A DNA stretch of 64,000 nucleotides from Wansuia hejianensis (GCF_014337215.1 NZ_CP060635.1:943501-1007500); one strand, 5' to 3'; shown: positions 24,577 through 33,359, counted from the first letter of the stretch. Notes: generated from the letters alone by a model not told the origin. Program-made: numbers and translations.

Positions 24577-25929
24577 ATGAAGAAATGTTCACAGTGCGGC
24601 GCGCCGCTGCCGGAAGGTGAGCTGTTCTGCCCGGAATGCGGACAGGAAGTTCAGTTAGTTCCCGACTACGAGACCATGGGAAGCCGCCTGCAGGAACAGC
24701 AGAGGCGACAGCAGGAGGAGGCGGAGAAGCGGAGAGAGGCCCAACGGCTGGCGTCAGAAGAAGCCATGCTCAAAAAGCGTAAGACAAGAAAGTCTATTTT
24801 AATACTCATTGTGGTGCTGGCTGCTGCCGTTGTCATCCTTTTTGCGGTCAAAGCGCTGAACGATCAGAAGAATTATAACTCCTTTGATTACCAGCTGAAA
24901 AAGGCAGAGACAGCCTACAGCAACAGCGATTATACAGGCGCTCTGGACTATGTGACGAGGGCCCTGGCTCTGGACAGCGAGAACCTGGACGCCCGGATGC
25001 TTCTGGCCCAGATTTATGATAAGAACGGCGATTCCGGCCGTGCAGCCGAAGAATTTCTCAAGATCATTGAGGACCAGCCAGATTATGACCCGGCCTACGG
25101 TCAGCTGATCAAAATATACGAAGAGATGAAAGAGCCTGGTAAGATCAAAGAGCTGCTGGACAACTGTCCGGCAGATATCAGGGAGAAATACAAAGAATAT
25201 ATCTGTGAGGCGCCGCAATTCAGTCTGCCGGAAGGCCGGTATGATGATCTGAAGAGCCTGGAAATCACAGCGGATTCAGGAGCAGTGATTTATTATACGA
25301 CAGACGGAACCGCACCGGATACTTCCAGTAAAAAGTACTCTTCACCGGTCCGCCTGGAAGAGGGAAAGACCATTGTCAGGGCGATAGCGGTAAATTCTCT
25401 GGGAGTTGAGAGTGAGGAGACTGAAGCTGCCTATACCATCAACCTGAAGGTGCCTTCAGCTCCGAAGATCTCACCGAAAGACGGAAGCTATACATCCAGG
25501 ACAACCACCAAGATTACGGTTGCAGTGCCATTTGGCTACAAAGCATATTATGCCTTCGACCAAAAGCCCACCAAAGACAGCACTCCATATACAGGACCGG
25601 TGGATATGCTGGAGGGTGAACACATATTTTATGCAATCCTGGTTAACGAGGACGGGACAGAAAGTATAGCGGCCTCAGCCACCTATATCTACACAAAGGT
25701 TGCAGCCGCGACCATCACGCCGTCGCCTACCAAGAAACCGGCTCATTCATCTGAGACGGAAAAGCCTGAGGACGTAACGACGCCCACACCGGATCCCACG
25801 CATACGCCCACACCGGACCCGACCGATACGCCGACGCCCCCGCCGACTGATACGCCGACACCTACGCCTTCTGTAAACCCGACCCCTTCGGTGACTCCTG
25901 ATGATGAGGGAGTCGACGGCTCCTCTTGA
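24577..25929 (+). CDS. Membrane protein with zinc ribbon, TPR and chitobiase-like repeats
   Basis: A 450-residue protein of unknown function. In order: an N-terminal zinc ribbon (C4, C7, C18, C21); a charged Arg/Glu/Gln coiled segment (about 35-70); a single membrane helix (about 72-93); TPR-like helices (about 105-205); two beta modules with the YYTTDGTAPDTSSKKY and YYAFDQKPTKDSTPYTGPV signatures of chitobiase/FN3-type domains (about 215-370); and a low-complexity Thr-Pro-Asp tail to the C-terminus. The zinc ribbon should be inside and the TPR and tail outside. Its ATG follows ftsK by two bases, so it is co-expressed. The Pro-Thr tail would suit crossing the cell wall. Confidence 0.85.
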   Translation: MKKCSQCGAPLPEGELFCPECGQEVQLVPDYETMGSRLQEQQRRQQEEAEKRREAQRLASEEAMLKKRKTRKSILILIVVLAAAVVILFAVKALNDQKNYNSFDYQLKKAETAYSNSDYTGALDYVTRALALDSENLDARMLLAQIYDKNGDSGRAAEEFLKIIEDQPDYDPAYGQLIKIYEEMKEPGKIKELLDNCPADIREKYKEYICEAPQFSLPEGRYDDLKSLEITADSGAVIYYTTDGTAPDTSSKKYSSPVRLEEGKTIVRAIAVNSLGVESEETEAAYTINLKVPSAPKISPKDGSYTSRTTTKITVAVPFGYKAYYAFDQKPTKDSTPYTGPVDMLEGEHIFYAILVNEDGTESIAASATYIYTKVAAATITPSPTKKPAHSSETEKPEDVTTPTPDPTHTPTPDPTDTPTPPPTDTPTPTPSVNPTPSVTPDDEGVDGSS

Positions 25930-25954
25930 GAGCAATGGTGATTTTACGATCTTT

Positions 25955-25980
25955 ACAGCCTCAGGCGGCTGAGGCTGTTT
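25955..25980 (+). terminator. Possible terminator after the ftsK transcript
   Basis: ACAGCCTCAG pairs perfectly with CTGAGGCTGT around GCGG, but only TTT follows, so efficiency may be low. A TATAAT at 25995-26000 with no clear -35 lies just downstream and may start the nfnAB transcript. Confidence 0.55.
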
Positions 25981-26027
25981 AGAAATATTTTGAGTATAAT
26001 GGGTAATATTTGTAAGGAGGAGGAACC

Positions 26028-26912
26028 ATGTACAAAATTTTAAAAGCAGACAAACTTGCAGCCAATATCTACCGGATGGTAGTGGATGCTCCAAGAGTTG
26101 CGAAGCATTGCCAGCCGGGACAGTTTATCATTGTCAAGCTGGATGAAAAGGGAGAGAGGATTCCTTTAACGATCTGTGATTACGACCGTGAGAAGGGGAC
26201 CGTTACAATTGTGTTCCAGCCAATCGGCGAGTCGACAACGGAGATGGCGCAGCTGCAGACAGGAGATGCCTTTGAGGATTTTGTGGGTCCTCTGGGACAG
26301 CCTTCCGAATTCGTCACTGAAGATCTGGAAGAGCTGAAAAAGAAAAGAATACTTTTCGTGGCCGGCGGAGTGGGAACAGCTCCCGTGTATCCCCAGGTGA
26401 AATGGCTGCATGAGCACGGCGTCACTGCCGATGCGATCATCGGAGCCAAAACAAAGGACCTGGTAATTCTGGAAAAAGAATTTGAAGAAGTCTGTAATCT
26501 GTATGTAACAACGGATGACGGCTCTTACAAGAGAAAAGGAATGGTCACTCAGACAATTAAGGATTTGGTGGAAGAGGGCAAACAGTATGACGTCTGCGTC
26601 GCCATCGGCCCAATGATCATGATGAAATTTGTATGTTTGCTGACTAAGGAACTGGGTATACACACAATTGTCAGCATGAACCCGATCATGGTAGACGGCA
26701 CTGGAATGTGCGGCGCCTGCCGTCTGACTGTAGGCGGGGAAGTGAAATTCGCCTGCGTGGACGGTCCTGAATTCGACGGCCATCTGGTCGATTTCGACCA
26801 GGCCATGAAACGGCAGCAGATGTATAAGACCGAGGAGGGCCGTGCGGTCCTGAAGGCAAAAGAGGGCGATACCCACCACGGCGGCTGCGGAATATGCGGA
26901 GGTGACAAATAA
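26028..26912 (+). CDS. nfnA: NfnA: small FAD/[2Fe-2S] subunit of the ferredoxin:NADP oxidoreductase
   Basis: A 294-residue ferredoxin-NADP reductase-like protein: FAD-binding beta barrel (about 1-100; ERIPLTICDYD), nucleotide fold (about 105-220; FVAGGVGTAPVYPQ) and a C-terminal [2Fe-2S] site (DGTGMCGACR...FACVDGPEFDGH). With NfnB it forms the electron-bifurcating enzyme that couples NADH, reduced ferredoxin and NADP+. It is often annotated as sulfide dehydrogenase or dihydroorotate dehydrogenase electron transfer subunit. The C-terminal HHGGCGICGG tail is extra. RBS AAGGAGGAGG. Stop and the next start overlap as TAATG. Confidence 0.9.
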   Translation: MYKILKADKLAANIYRMVVDAPRVAKHCQPGQFIIVKLDEKGERIPLTICDYDREKGTVTIVFQPIGESTTEMAQLQTGDAFEDFVGPLGQPSEFVTEDLEELKKKRILFVAGGVGTAPVYPQVKWLHEHGVTADAIIGAKTKDLVILEKEFEEVCNLYVTTDDGSYKRKGMVTQTIKDLVEEGKQYDVCVAIGPMIMMKFVCLLTKELGIHTIVSMNPIMVDGTGMCGACRLTVGGEVKFACVDGPEFDGHLVDFDQAMKRQQMYKTEEGRAVLKAKEGDTHHGGCGICGGDK

Positions 26913-28306
26913 TGGCGGATGTATTAAAGAAGGTACCTGTGAGAGAACAGGACCCAAAGGTCAGGGCAACTAATTTTGACGAAGTATGCTATGGATATAA
27001 CCAGGACGAGGCCATAGAAGAGGCTGCCCGCTGTATTCACTGCAAGAACGCGAAATGTATCGGCGGATGTCCGGTAGGAATTAACATACCGGATTTTATC
27101 GCCCAGGTAAAAGAGGGCAATATTGAGGGGGCTTATCAGATCATCAGTGAATCCAGCGCGCTTCCGGCGATCTGCGGCCGGGTATGTCCTCAGGAGAGCC
27201 AGTGTGAGGGGAAATGTATCCGCGGCATTAAGGGAGAGCCCGTTTCCATTGGAAAGCTGGAGCGGTTTGTTGCGGACTGGGCCCGTGAAAATGGAATTAA
27301 GCCCACGCCTGCAGCGCAGAAGAACGGCCATAAAGTGGCAGTTATCGGTTCAGGACCGGCGGGACTGACCTGTGCGGGAGACCTGGCCAGAATGGGCTAC
27401 GACGTAACGATATTTGAAGCTCTGCATAAAGCGGGCGGCGTTCTCAGCTACGGAATTCCGGAATTCCGTCTCCCGAAAGATGCGGTGGTAGCTGCTGAAA
27501 TCGAGAATGTTAAATCTCTGGGTGTCAAAATCGAGACAAATGTGATTATAGGAAAATCAGTTACGGTGGATGAACTTCTCCAGGAAGAAGGATTCGAGGC
27601 AGTATTCATCGGTTCAGGAGCAGGCCTTCCCATGTTCATGGGAATTCCCGGTGAGAATGCCAACGGTGTGTTTTCAGCCAATGAGTATTTGACCCGTAAC
27701 AACCTCATGAAGGCTTTCAGGGAAGATTACCAGACGCCGATCGCTCACGGGAAGAAAGTGGCCGTCGTAGGCGGCGGGAATGTGGCGATGGACGCTGCAA
27801 GAACAGCCCTTCGCCTGGGAGCTGAGGTTTACATTATTTACCGCCGGAGTGAAGAAGAACTGCCTGCGCGTAAGGAAGAGGTACATCATGCCAAGGAAGA
27901 GGGGATTATCTTTAATCTCCTGACCAATCCCACAGAGATCCTGGTCGATGACAATGGCTGGGTAAGGGGAATCCGTTGCATCCGTATGGAATTAGGCGAG
28001 CCGGATGCTTCCGGCAGGAGGCGCCCGATTGCTATACCCGATTCGGAATTTGAGCTAGAAGTGGATACTGTCATCATGTCCCTCGGAACCTCACCGAACC
28101 CGTTAATTTCCTCCACCACCATCGGTCTGGATACGAATAAACGGAAATGTATCATCGCAGATGAGGATAACGGACAGACCTCCAAGGAAGGCGTGTTTGC
28201 CGGCGGCGACGCCGTAACAGGAGCCGCTACCGTAATACTGGCTATGGGCGCCGGAAAAGCGGCAGCTAAGGGGATTCATGAATTTATAACTAAAAAATAC
28301 CAGTAA
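26912..28306 (+). CDS. nfnB: NfnB: large subunit, glutamate synthase small-chain-like
   Basis: A 464-residue protein with N-terminal [4Fe-4S] cysteines (CIHCKNAKCIGGCPVGI and CGRVCPQESQCEGKC) followed by two nucleotide-binding folds (GSGPAGLTCAGDLARMG for FAD and VVGGGNVAMDAARTA for NADPH) and a C-terminal FAD block (GVFAGGDAVTGAATV). It resembles the GltD chain, but the partner is NfnA and no glutamate synthase large subunit is nearby, so the bifurcating transhydrogenase is the better call. The start overlaps the nfnA stop by one base. Confidence 0.9.
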   Translation: MADVLKKVPVREQDPKVRATNFDEVCYGYNQDEAIEEAARCIHCKNAKCIGGCPVGINIPDFIAQVKEGNIEGAYQIISESSALPAICGRVCPQESQCEGKCIRGIKGEPVSIGKLERFVADWARENGIKPTPAAQKNGHKVAVIGSGPAGLTCAGDLARMGYDVTIFEALHKAGGVLSYGIPEFRLPKDAVVAAEIENVKSLGVKIETNVIIGKSVTVDELLQEEGFEAVFIGSGAGLPMFMGIPGENANGVFSANEYLTRNNLMKAFREDYQTPIAHGKKVAVVGGGNVAMDAARTALRLGAEVYIIYRRSEEELPARKEEVHHAKEEGIIFNLLTNPTEILVDDNGWVRGIRCIRMELGEPDASGRRRPIAIPDSEFELEVDTVIMSLGTSPNPLISSTTIGLDTNKRKCIIADEDNGQTSKEGVFAGGDAVTGAATVILAMGAGKAAAKGIHEFITKKYQ

Positions 28307-28333
28307 AGTGCCCTGAGAAAAAAAGGCATAAAG

Positions 28334-28367
28334 CAGGCAGACAGCGGTATCACACGCTGCCTGCCTG
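28334..28367 (-). terminator. Terminator between convergent nfnB and the FKBP gene
   Basis: CAGGCAGACAGCG pairs with CGCTGCCTGCCTG (one mismatch) around an 8-base loop. The A-run at 28318-28324 gives a T-run on the minus strand, so it mainly serves the FKBP gene; the plus-strand side has no T-run. Confidence 0.7.
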
Positions 28368-28381
28368 TTCTGCTGCCGGTA

Positions 28382-28918
28382 TCAGGAGCCTGTCCCGGTA
28401 TAGATTCCATTGATCGTAACTGTGAACACCGCATCTTTTCCATTCAGCTCCTCTTTGCCGTAATTCTCCGGAAACGTCACGTTCACTTCTACAGTCTCCC
28501 CCGGATGATGGCCGATGAGCTGCTCCTCAAAATCATCGATGTACCGGCCTGAGCCTATCGTCAGGTCTGTCCCCCGGCCTTTTGTATTGCCTCCTTCAAA
28601 TTCAACTCCATCAACAGTTCCGACATAGTCGATGTTGACCGTATCACCGTCTGCCACTGTCAGAGATTCATCCGATGAGAAAGCGGAAGTGCCGCTATCT
28701 GTCCCTGTTCCGGAGCTGCTGGCAGAACCCGCTGTGGATGAACTGTCTGAGGTGCCGGAAGCGCCGGAAAAGAACTGCGCGGCAGCCAACACAATTGCAA
28801 TGATGGCAGCAACAGGAATTGCAGCCATGAGCACTTTCTTGATTCTCCTGCGGGAAGCCTCCCTTCTTCGGGCTTCCGCCCTCCGCTGCTGAGCCAGTTT
28901 ACGGTTTTCTTTTTTCAT
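28382..28918 (-). CDS. Membrane-anchored FKBP-type peptidyl-prolyl isomerase
   Basis: A 178-residue protein: a basic N-terminus, one membrane helix (about 25-46; VLMAAIPVAAIIAIVLAA), a Ser/Gly/Thr-rich linker (about 48-85), then a compact FKBP domain (about 92-176; VNIDYVGTVDGVEFEGG, IGSGRYIDDFEEQLIGH, VTFPENYG). The short form resembles the PPIase domain of trigger factor. It would fold or assist exported proteins at the outer face. Start at 28918 follows AAGGAGAGGAT on the minus strand; the longer in-frame start lacks an RBS. Confidence 0.9.
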   Translation of the reverse strand: MKKENRKLAQQRRAEARRREASRRRIKKVLMAAIPVAAIIAIVLAAAQFFSGASGTSDSSSTAGSASSSGTGTDSGTSAFSSDESLTVADGDTVNIDYVGTVDGVEFEGGNTKGRGTDLTIGSGRYIDDFEEQLIGHHPGETVEVNVTFPENYGKEELNGKDAVFTVTINGIYTGTGS

Positions 28919-29064
28919 GTGGTAAATCCTCTCCTTGTCAATGTAATATGAGCCTGGTACGGCCGGCATTCCCGCTGGCCGGGATACAGGGCGTATAGGC
29001 GGAACTATAAAAATTATATAGGCAAAATGTGGCCATTCTGTGTTTTTCAGACAGCTTTTTCTGA

Positions 29065-29093
29065 TTGTCACTTATTAAAAGATCAGCTATAAT
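29065..29093 (+). promoter_or_regulatory. Promoter of rlmH
   Basis: TTGTCA (29065-29070), a 17-base spacer and TATAAT (29088-29093). Confidence 0.8.
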
Positions 29094-29113
29094 AAAACTA
29101 GAACATACTTTGT

Positions 29114-29151
29114 GGAACAGCGTGAGCTGTTCCCCCCGCCCCGTCAGGGGC
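29114..29151 (+). promoter_or_regulatory. Two tandem tetraloop hairpins in the rlmH leader
   Basis: GGAACAGC-GTGA-GCTGTTCC (29114-29133, GNRA-type loop) and GCCCC-GTCA-GGGGC (29138-29151), both perfect and separated by four C's. They lie between the promoter and the RBS. No T-run follows, so they are not a terminator. Confidence 0.6.
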
Positions 29152-29190
29152 ATGAGATACCGTATATTTTGGAATATGAAAGGTAATGAG

Positions 29191-29670
29191 ATGAAGATTA
29201 CCCTGTTGACAGTAGGAAAAGTTAAAGAAAAATTTTATGTTCAGGCTATCGGCGAATTTACCAAACGCCTTTCTCGATATTGCAAGCTGGAGATTCTGGA
29301 AGTTGCCGATGAAAAGACGCCAGTCGGCGGCAGCGGGCAGGCAGAAGAACAGATCCGCCAAAAGGAAGGGGAACGGCTGTTAAAGCACATAAGGGACGAC
29401 GCATATGTGATCTCTCTGGAAATAGGCGGGAAAATGCTGGATTCACTTGAGTTTTCCAGAAAAATCGAAGAGCTGGGAATACAGGGGACAAGCCACATTA
29501 TCTTTCTGATCGGCGGCTCGCTGGGGTTAGGGCTTAACGTGTTAAAGAGATCGGATTTTTCCGTCAGCTTTTCAAAGATGACGTTTCCTCATCAGTTGAT
29601 GAGAATTATCTTGCTGGAACAGATCTACAGAGGGTATCGTATTATGGCGGGGGAACCGTATCACAAGTAA
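29191..29670 (+). CDS. rlmH: 23S rRNA (pseudouridine-1915-N3) methyltransferase
   Basis: A 159-residue SPOUT-class methyltransferase, exactly the family length. It methylates pseudouridine 1915 of 23S rRNA in the assembled ribosome. The trefoil-knot block FLIGGSLGLGLNVLKRSD and the C-terminal FPHQLMRIILLEQIYRGYRIMAGEPYHK, in pieces, are signature sequences. ATG at 29191 follows AAAGG; longer in-frame starts would run through the leader hairpins. Confidence 0.97.
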   Translation: MKITLLTVGKVKEKFYVQAIGEFTKRLSRYCKLEILEVADEKTPVGGSGQAEEQIRQKEGERLLKHIRDDAYVISLEIGGKMLDSLEFSRKIEELGIQGTSHIIFLIGGSLGLGLNVLKRSDFSVSFSKMTFPHQLMRIILLEQIYRGYRIMAGEPYHK

Positions 29671-29686
29671 ATGCAGCAGATACGCT

Positions 29687-29983
29687 GACATATTTCCCGT
29701 TGTGTGTTTTTTTGGCTTCCTCCAGCTTTCTTTCAGCATCTTCTGCCGTGTCAGTGAGACTTTCGCCCAGATATTTTTCGTTGGTACTTCCGATGATTGT
29801 CCCCTTGCTGTCGAATATGATCATCTGCTCCTGATCGTACTCCATGAGGGAGGTAGTCAGGTCCTGTATATCTCCCATTTTAATATCATAGGCAAACACA
29901 GTTTTCCCATCGGGCTGAAGCTGTGACACTGTAGAAAGGATATAGTGGTTGGTGTAGCTCATATACGGAGGGATAAAGACATT
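29687..29983 (-). pseudogene. Remnant of a dCache-type sensor domain protein
   Basis: About 99 codons in one frame on the minus strand read NVFIPPYMSYTNHYILSTV, then VFAYDIKMGDIQDLTTSL, MIIFDSKGTIIGSTNEKYLG and so on. This matches the membrane-distal part of extracellular dCache ligand-binding domains of histidine kinases, diguanylate cyclases or chemoreceptors. Coding continues upstream of the first ATG until a TAA at 29984-29986, and the C-terminal part is missing: the frame runs into the end of rlmH. There is no signalling domain on either side, so this is an internal fragment of a deleted gene. Confidence 0.65.
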
Positions 29984-30070
29984 TTAAACTAAAAGAGAAA
30001 ATGGTGCAATAGTTTTAACAAACTGCTATAATTAACGAAAAAATCAGACACAAATAAAAAGGGGGAACAT

Positions 30071-31132
30071 ATGAGCGGAAAAGTAAAAAGAATTCTTAAA
30101 ATTACAGCCATCGTGATAGGTGTGATTTTACTCCTGCTGGCCGGGGGCATCGTCTATCTGACGGTGAGAGAATACAGGCCGGAAGCTGTGGAAAAAGTAA
30201 ACCCTGGATCAGGTGCCAGGACGCTGGCGGAAGGGGAAGCTTTGACAGTATTAACATTTAATACAGGATATGCGGGACTGAGCAGGAATGAGGATTTCTT
30301 TATGGACGGCGGATCAAAGGTGAAGCCAGAGAGCCGGGAGCTGGTGGAAGAAAATCTGAGGGGGATTTCAGCGATTCTGGAGCTTCACGATGCAGACGTC
30401 TGTTTTTTGCAGGAAGTCGACCGGAATTCCAGCCGTTCCTATCATATCGACGAGCAGGCATATTACGAAGAAACGCTGGGTCTTACGGGCATGTTTGGCT
30501 GTAATTATAAATGTGATTTTGTACCGTATCCGCTGCCGCCGATCGGAAAAGTCAACAGCGGCCTGGTGACTTTCACGGATTATGGTGTATCAGAGGCTTC
30601 CCGTATTTCGCTGCCGGAATCCTTCAGCTGGCCGGTGAAGACCTGTAATCTGAAGCGCTGTATGCTTGAGGCGCGGATACCTGTCGAAGGAACAGACCGG
30701 GAGCTGGTACTGATAAATTTCCATCTGGAGGCTTATGACAGCGGAGAGGGTAAGGAAGCGCAGAGCAGGATACTGGCGGAGAAGCTGAAGGAAGAGTATG
30801 ACAAGGGCAATTACGTGATCGCAGGAGGTGATTTTAACCAGACCTTCGAAATGATTGACGGTTACCCGATCCACAATCAGGAGGACTGGGTGCCCGGTGT
30901 GATCGGCCAGGCGGATCTGCCAGCAGGATTTACATTCGCCGTGTCAGACAACGTGCCAACCTGCAGGCTGTTAAACGCCCCGTACAGCGGAAATTATCAG
31001 GACTCACAGGTGTACGTGCTGGATGGCTTTATTGTCTCCGACAACCTTGAGGTTTCGCGGATAGAAAACATAGATACGGATTTTCAATATACAGATCATC
31101 AGCCTGCCCTCCTGAAGGTTAAACTGAAGTGA
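30071..31132 (+). CDS. Membrane-anchored endonuclease/exonuclease/phosphatase-family protein
   Basis: A 353-residue protein with an N-terminal membrane helix (about 8-30) and an EEP-fold domain. Metal and catalytic motifs are present: LTFNTGYAGL (Asn), DVCFLQEVDRNSS (Glu), IAGGDFNQTF (Asp/Asn) and the final FQYTDHQPAL (Asp-His). The family includes DNases, sphingomyelinases and inositol phosphatases; substrate cannot be told, but the outward-facing domain favours an extracytoplasmic phosphodiester. Promoter: extended -10 TGCTATAAT at 30024-30032 with a weak -35 (GTGCAA). RBS AAGGGGG. Confidence 0.88.
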   Translation: MSGKVKRILKITAIVIGVILLLLAGGIVYLTVREYRPEAVEKVNPGSGARTLAEGEALTVLTFNTGYAGLSRNEDFFMDGGSKVKPESRELVEENLRGISAILELHDADVCFLQEVDRNSSRSYHIDEQAYYEETLGLTGMFGCNYKCDFVPYPLPPIGKVNSGLVTFTDYGVSEASRISLPESFSWPVKTCNLKRCMLEARIPVEGTDRELVLINFHLEAYDSGEGKEAQSRILAEKLKEEYDKGNYVIAGGDFNQTFEMIDGYPIHNQEDWVPGVIGQADLPAGFTFAVSDNVPTCRLLNAPYSGNYQDSQVYVLDGFIVSDNLEVSRIENIDTDFQYTDHQPALLKVKLK

Positions 31133-31240
31133 TGGCTTCCTGTGTTAGGGGAACGCATGCAGATACTGCCATTGAAAAGGCGCCTGAAAGCTGGTATGAT
31201 GATAGCTGTACACGAAAAGAGCCAACAGGAGGAAAAGATT

Positions 31241-31780
31241 GTGACAAAAGAAGAGATTGAAGCATTTATCACGCAGTTTCCTATTTATCAATATGCTTTT
31301 GTAAAGCCGGAGGATATCGATTTTAACGAACGGGTGCGGGCAATCTGCAAGAAGGAATGCCCCAGATACGGGAATTCCTGGTCATGCCCGCCGGCGGTGG
31401 GGAAAGTGGAGAGGTGCAGGGAGCGCTGTTATGAATATGAGGACGTCCTGTTCTTTTCATCGGTGACTGAGGTAAAAGATTTTACAGATATGGAGGAAAA
31501 TCTCAAGACGAAAAAAGAGCACGAGAAGATGACTAAAATCATCGAGGATTACCTGCGGGGCCAGGGGCTGCTGGTCTATACGCTATCCAGTGATTCCTGC
31601 TCTATCTGCAGTAAATGCGGTTTCCCCAAGGAGCACTGCCGGCATCCGGAGCAGATGCATCCCTGCATCGAGAGCCATGGGATCGTAGTTGCCAACCTGG
31701 TGGAGAGATGCAATATGGATTATTATATGGGAGAGCGCCTGCTGCTCTGGTATTCCATGATTTTCTTTAAAAATACATAA
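31241..31780 (+). CDS. DUF2284 cysteine-rich predicted metal-binding protein
   Basis: A 179-residue cytoplasmic protein. Conserved cysteine clusters are CKKECPRYGNSWSCPPAVG (about 34-52) and CSICSKCGFPKEHCRHPEQMHPC (about 117-140), which suggest an iron-sulfur or zinc site; function is unknown for the family. I chose GTG at 31241, 8 bases after AGGAGG, because the 33 extra upstream residues of the longer frame have no RBS and no family character. Confidence 0.8.
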   Translation: MTKEEIEAFITQFPIYQYAFVKPEDIDFNERVRAICKKECPRYGNSWSCPPAVGKVERCRERCYEYEDVLFFSSVTEVKDFTDMEENLKTKKEHEKMTKIIEDYLRGQGLLVYTLSSDSCSICSKCGFPKEHCRHPEQMHPCIESHGIVVANLVERCNMDYYMGERLLLWYSMIFFKNT

Positions 31781-31831
31781 TAATTGCCTGGGGCGGAACA
31801 TAGATTAATTAATAAAGCGCTGGAGTATCCT

Positions 31832-32107
31832 GTGAAAAAAAAGAGGCGAAATCCCGGCGCACGCGTGTTGGAAGCGATGCAGATTCCGCCGGATCTCGCA
31901 AGGCGGGACTGCATTCTGACCCTTTGCGGCGGCAACGAAATATATATTGAGAATTACCGTCATATCCTGGAGTATCAGGAAGACGAGATCCGGGTTCTGA
32001 CAAAGAACGGCAAGGTTTCCGTTCGTGGAAAGCGCCTGGCTATCATAAGCTACACCAGTGATGACATGTATATCACCGGGCAGATACAAGAGATAGCTAT
32101 TCTGTAA
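31832..32107 (+). CDS. yqfC: Sporulation protein YqfC (YabP family)
   Basis: A 91-residue beta-rich protein with the family pattern ILTLCGGNEIYIENYRHILEY and VLTKNGKVSVRGKRLAI. In Bacillus, yqfC belongs to the mother-cell sporulation regulon and precedes yqfD-phoH, as here. The best start is GTG at 31832, preceded by GGAG; a TTG at 31784 would add 16 residues with no RBS. Confidence 0.85.
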   Translation: MKKKRRNPGARVLEAMQIPPDLARRDCILTLCGGNEIYIENYRHILEYQEDEIRVLTKNGKVSVRGKRLAIISYTSDDMYITGQIQEIAIL

Positions 32108-32125
32108 AGAGGTGGAGGCGGCTGG

Positions 32126-33358
32126 ATGAATCGATGGATGCGGTTTCTCAGAGGGTATGTCACCCTTTTGCTGATTGGAAAGGAGCCCGAGCGCTTTCTG
32201 AATCTCTGTTCAGCAAATGGAATTGTCATTTGGGAGCTTCTGCACCGGGACGAGGGATACCAGATGAAAATGTCTGTCGGCGATTATTTCAGGCTCCAGC
32301 CCCTCTGCAGGAAAACCCGGTCCAGAATCAGAATTTTACAAAAACGGGGGATGCCTTTCTTTTTTCAAAAGAGCCGGAAGAGAAAGGCATTTTTTCTTGG
32401 GGTCCTGCTGTTTGTGGGACTATTGTATCTGCTTTCCTGTTTCATATGGAATATTCATGTGGACGGAAATTATGCAAACAGCACTTATTCCATCCTGGAA
32501 TTTCTGGAGACAAGGGGGATCCGTCACGGCATTCCCAAAAGCCGGGTTGACTGTGCGGAGATAGCGGCCGCCATACGGGAAGAGTTTTCGAATGTAACCT
32601 GGGTTTCCGCAAAGATGGAAGGCACGCGGCTGATCCTGGAACTGAAAGAAAATGTGGACGGCTACCGCGCCGACGAAAGCCCGGCAGAGGACCAGTCTCC
32701 CTGCGACCTGGTGGCCGCTGAGGACGGCGTCATAGTGTCTATTTTTACCCGGACAGGGGTTCCCCAGGTCCGGACGGGTGACAGCTGTAAAAAGGGGGAT
32801 ATTCTCGTCAGCGGGAAAATTCCGGTGAATGATGACAGCGGGGAGACCATCCGGAATGAATATGTCCGCAGCGACGCGGATATAATCATTGAAAGTAGCC
32901 AATATTATTATGATGAGTTCTCCCTGAAGCATACGGTGAGGACCTACGAGGAAAAGACAAGGACTGCACCCTTCCTTCAGCTGTTTAACTACCGGCTGAA
33001 TCTGGGCGGCAGTATGGAGGATGGCTCCTGTGATTATCTGGTGAAGGAACATGAAGTCTATCTGACGGAAAATTTCGTGCTCCCCATCCTGTATGGTACG
33101 GTGGAGGTCCTGCCTTATTCTGAGACACAGGCCACTTATACAGAGGAGGAAGCGAGGGCGCTGGCCCAGCAGCGGCTGGAACAATTCTGCGGCCAGCTGG
33201 AAAAATCAGGGGTGGAAATATCGGAAAATAATGTTACAATAGAATTGTCCGGTTCCAAATGTATCACCAAAGGAACTCTGAGCGTGCGGAAACAGGCAGT
33301 GGACAAAACGCCCTGCACGATTGAAGAATTAATTCCGCCCGGAAAGGAAGAAAGCTGA
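32126..33358 (+). CDS. yqfD: Sporulation protein YqfD
   Basis: A 410-residue protein with a cytoplasmic N-terminal part (about 1-90), a membrane helix (about 90-112; FFLGVLLFVGLLYLLSCFIW) and a large extracytoplasmic domain beginning VDGNYANSTYSILEFLETRGIRHG, split by the usual WVSAKMEGTRLILELKEN block. In Bacillus it is needed for normal stage IV sporulation. RBS GAGGTGGAGG. One base separates it from phoH. Confidence 0.92.
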   Translation: MNRWMRFLRGYVTLLLIGKEPERFLNLCSANGIVIWELLHRDEGYQMKMSVGDYFRLQPLCRKTRSRIRILQKRGMPFFFQKSRKRKAFFLGVLLFVGLLYLLSCFIWNIHVDGNYANSTYSILEFLETRGIRHGIPKSRVDCAEIAAAIREEFSNVTWVSAKMEGTRLILELKENVDGYRADESPAEDQSPCDLVAAEDGVIVSIFTRTGVPQVRTGDSCKKGDILVSGKIPVNDDSGETIRNEYVRSDADIIIESSQYYYDEFSLKHTVRTYEEKTRTAPFLQLFNYRLNLGGSMEDGSCDYLVKEHEVYLTENFVLPILYGTVEVLPYSETQATYTEEEARALAQQRLEQFCGQLEKSGVEISENNVTIELSGSKCITKGTLSVRKQAVDKTPCTIEELIPPGKEES

Positions 33359-33359
33359 T

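Noticed and set aside
25770..25905. Tandem DNA repeat in the Thr-Pro coding tail as a possible phase-variable locus
   Set aside because: The units differ in length and sequence (ACGCCCACACCGGA, ACGCCGACGCCCCC and so on) and stay in frame; they reflect a low-complexity protein tail, not a clean slippage repeat.
26912..28306. Glutamate synthase small subunit (gltD)
   Set aside because: Sequence is GltD-like, but the partner gene encodes an NfnA-type FAD/[2Fe-2S] protein and no large subunit is present; NfnB fits better.
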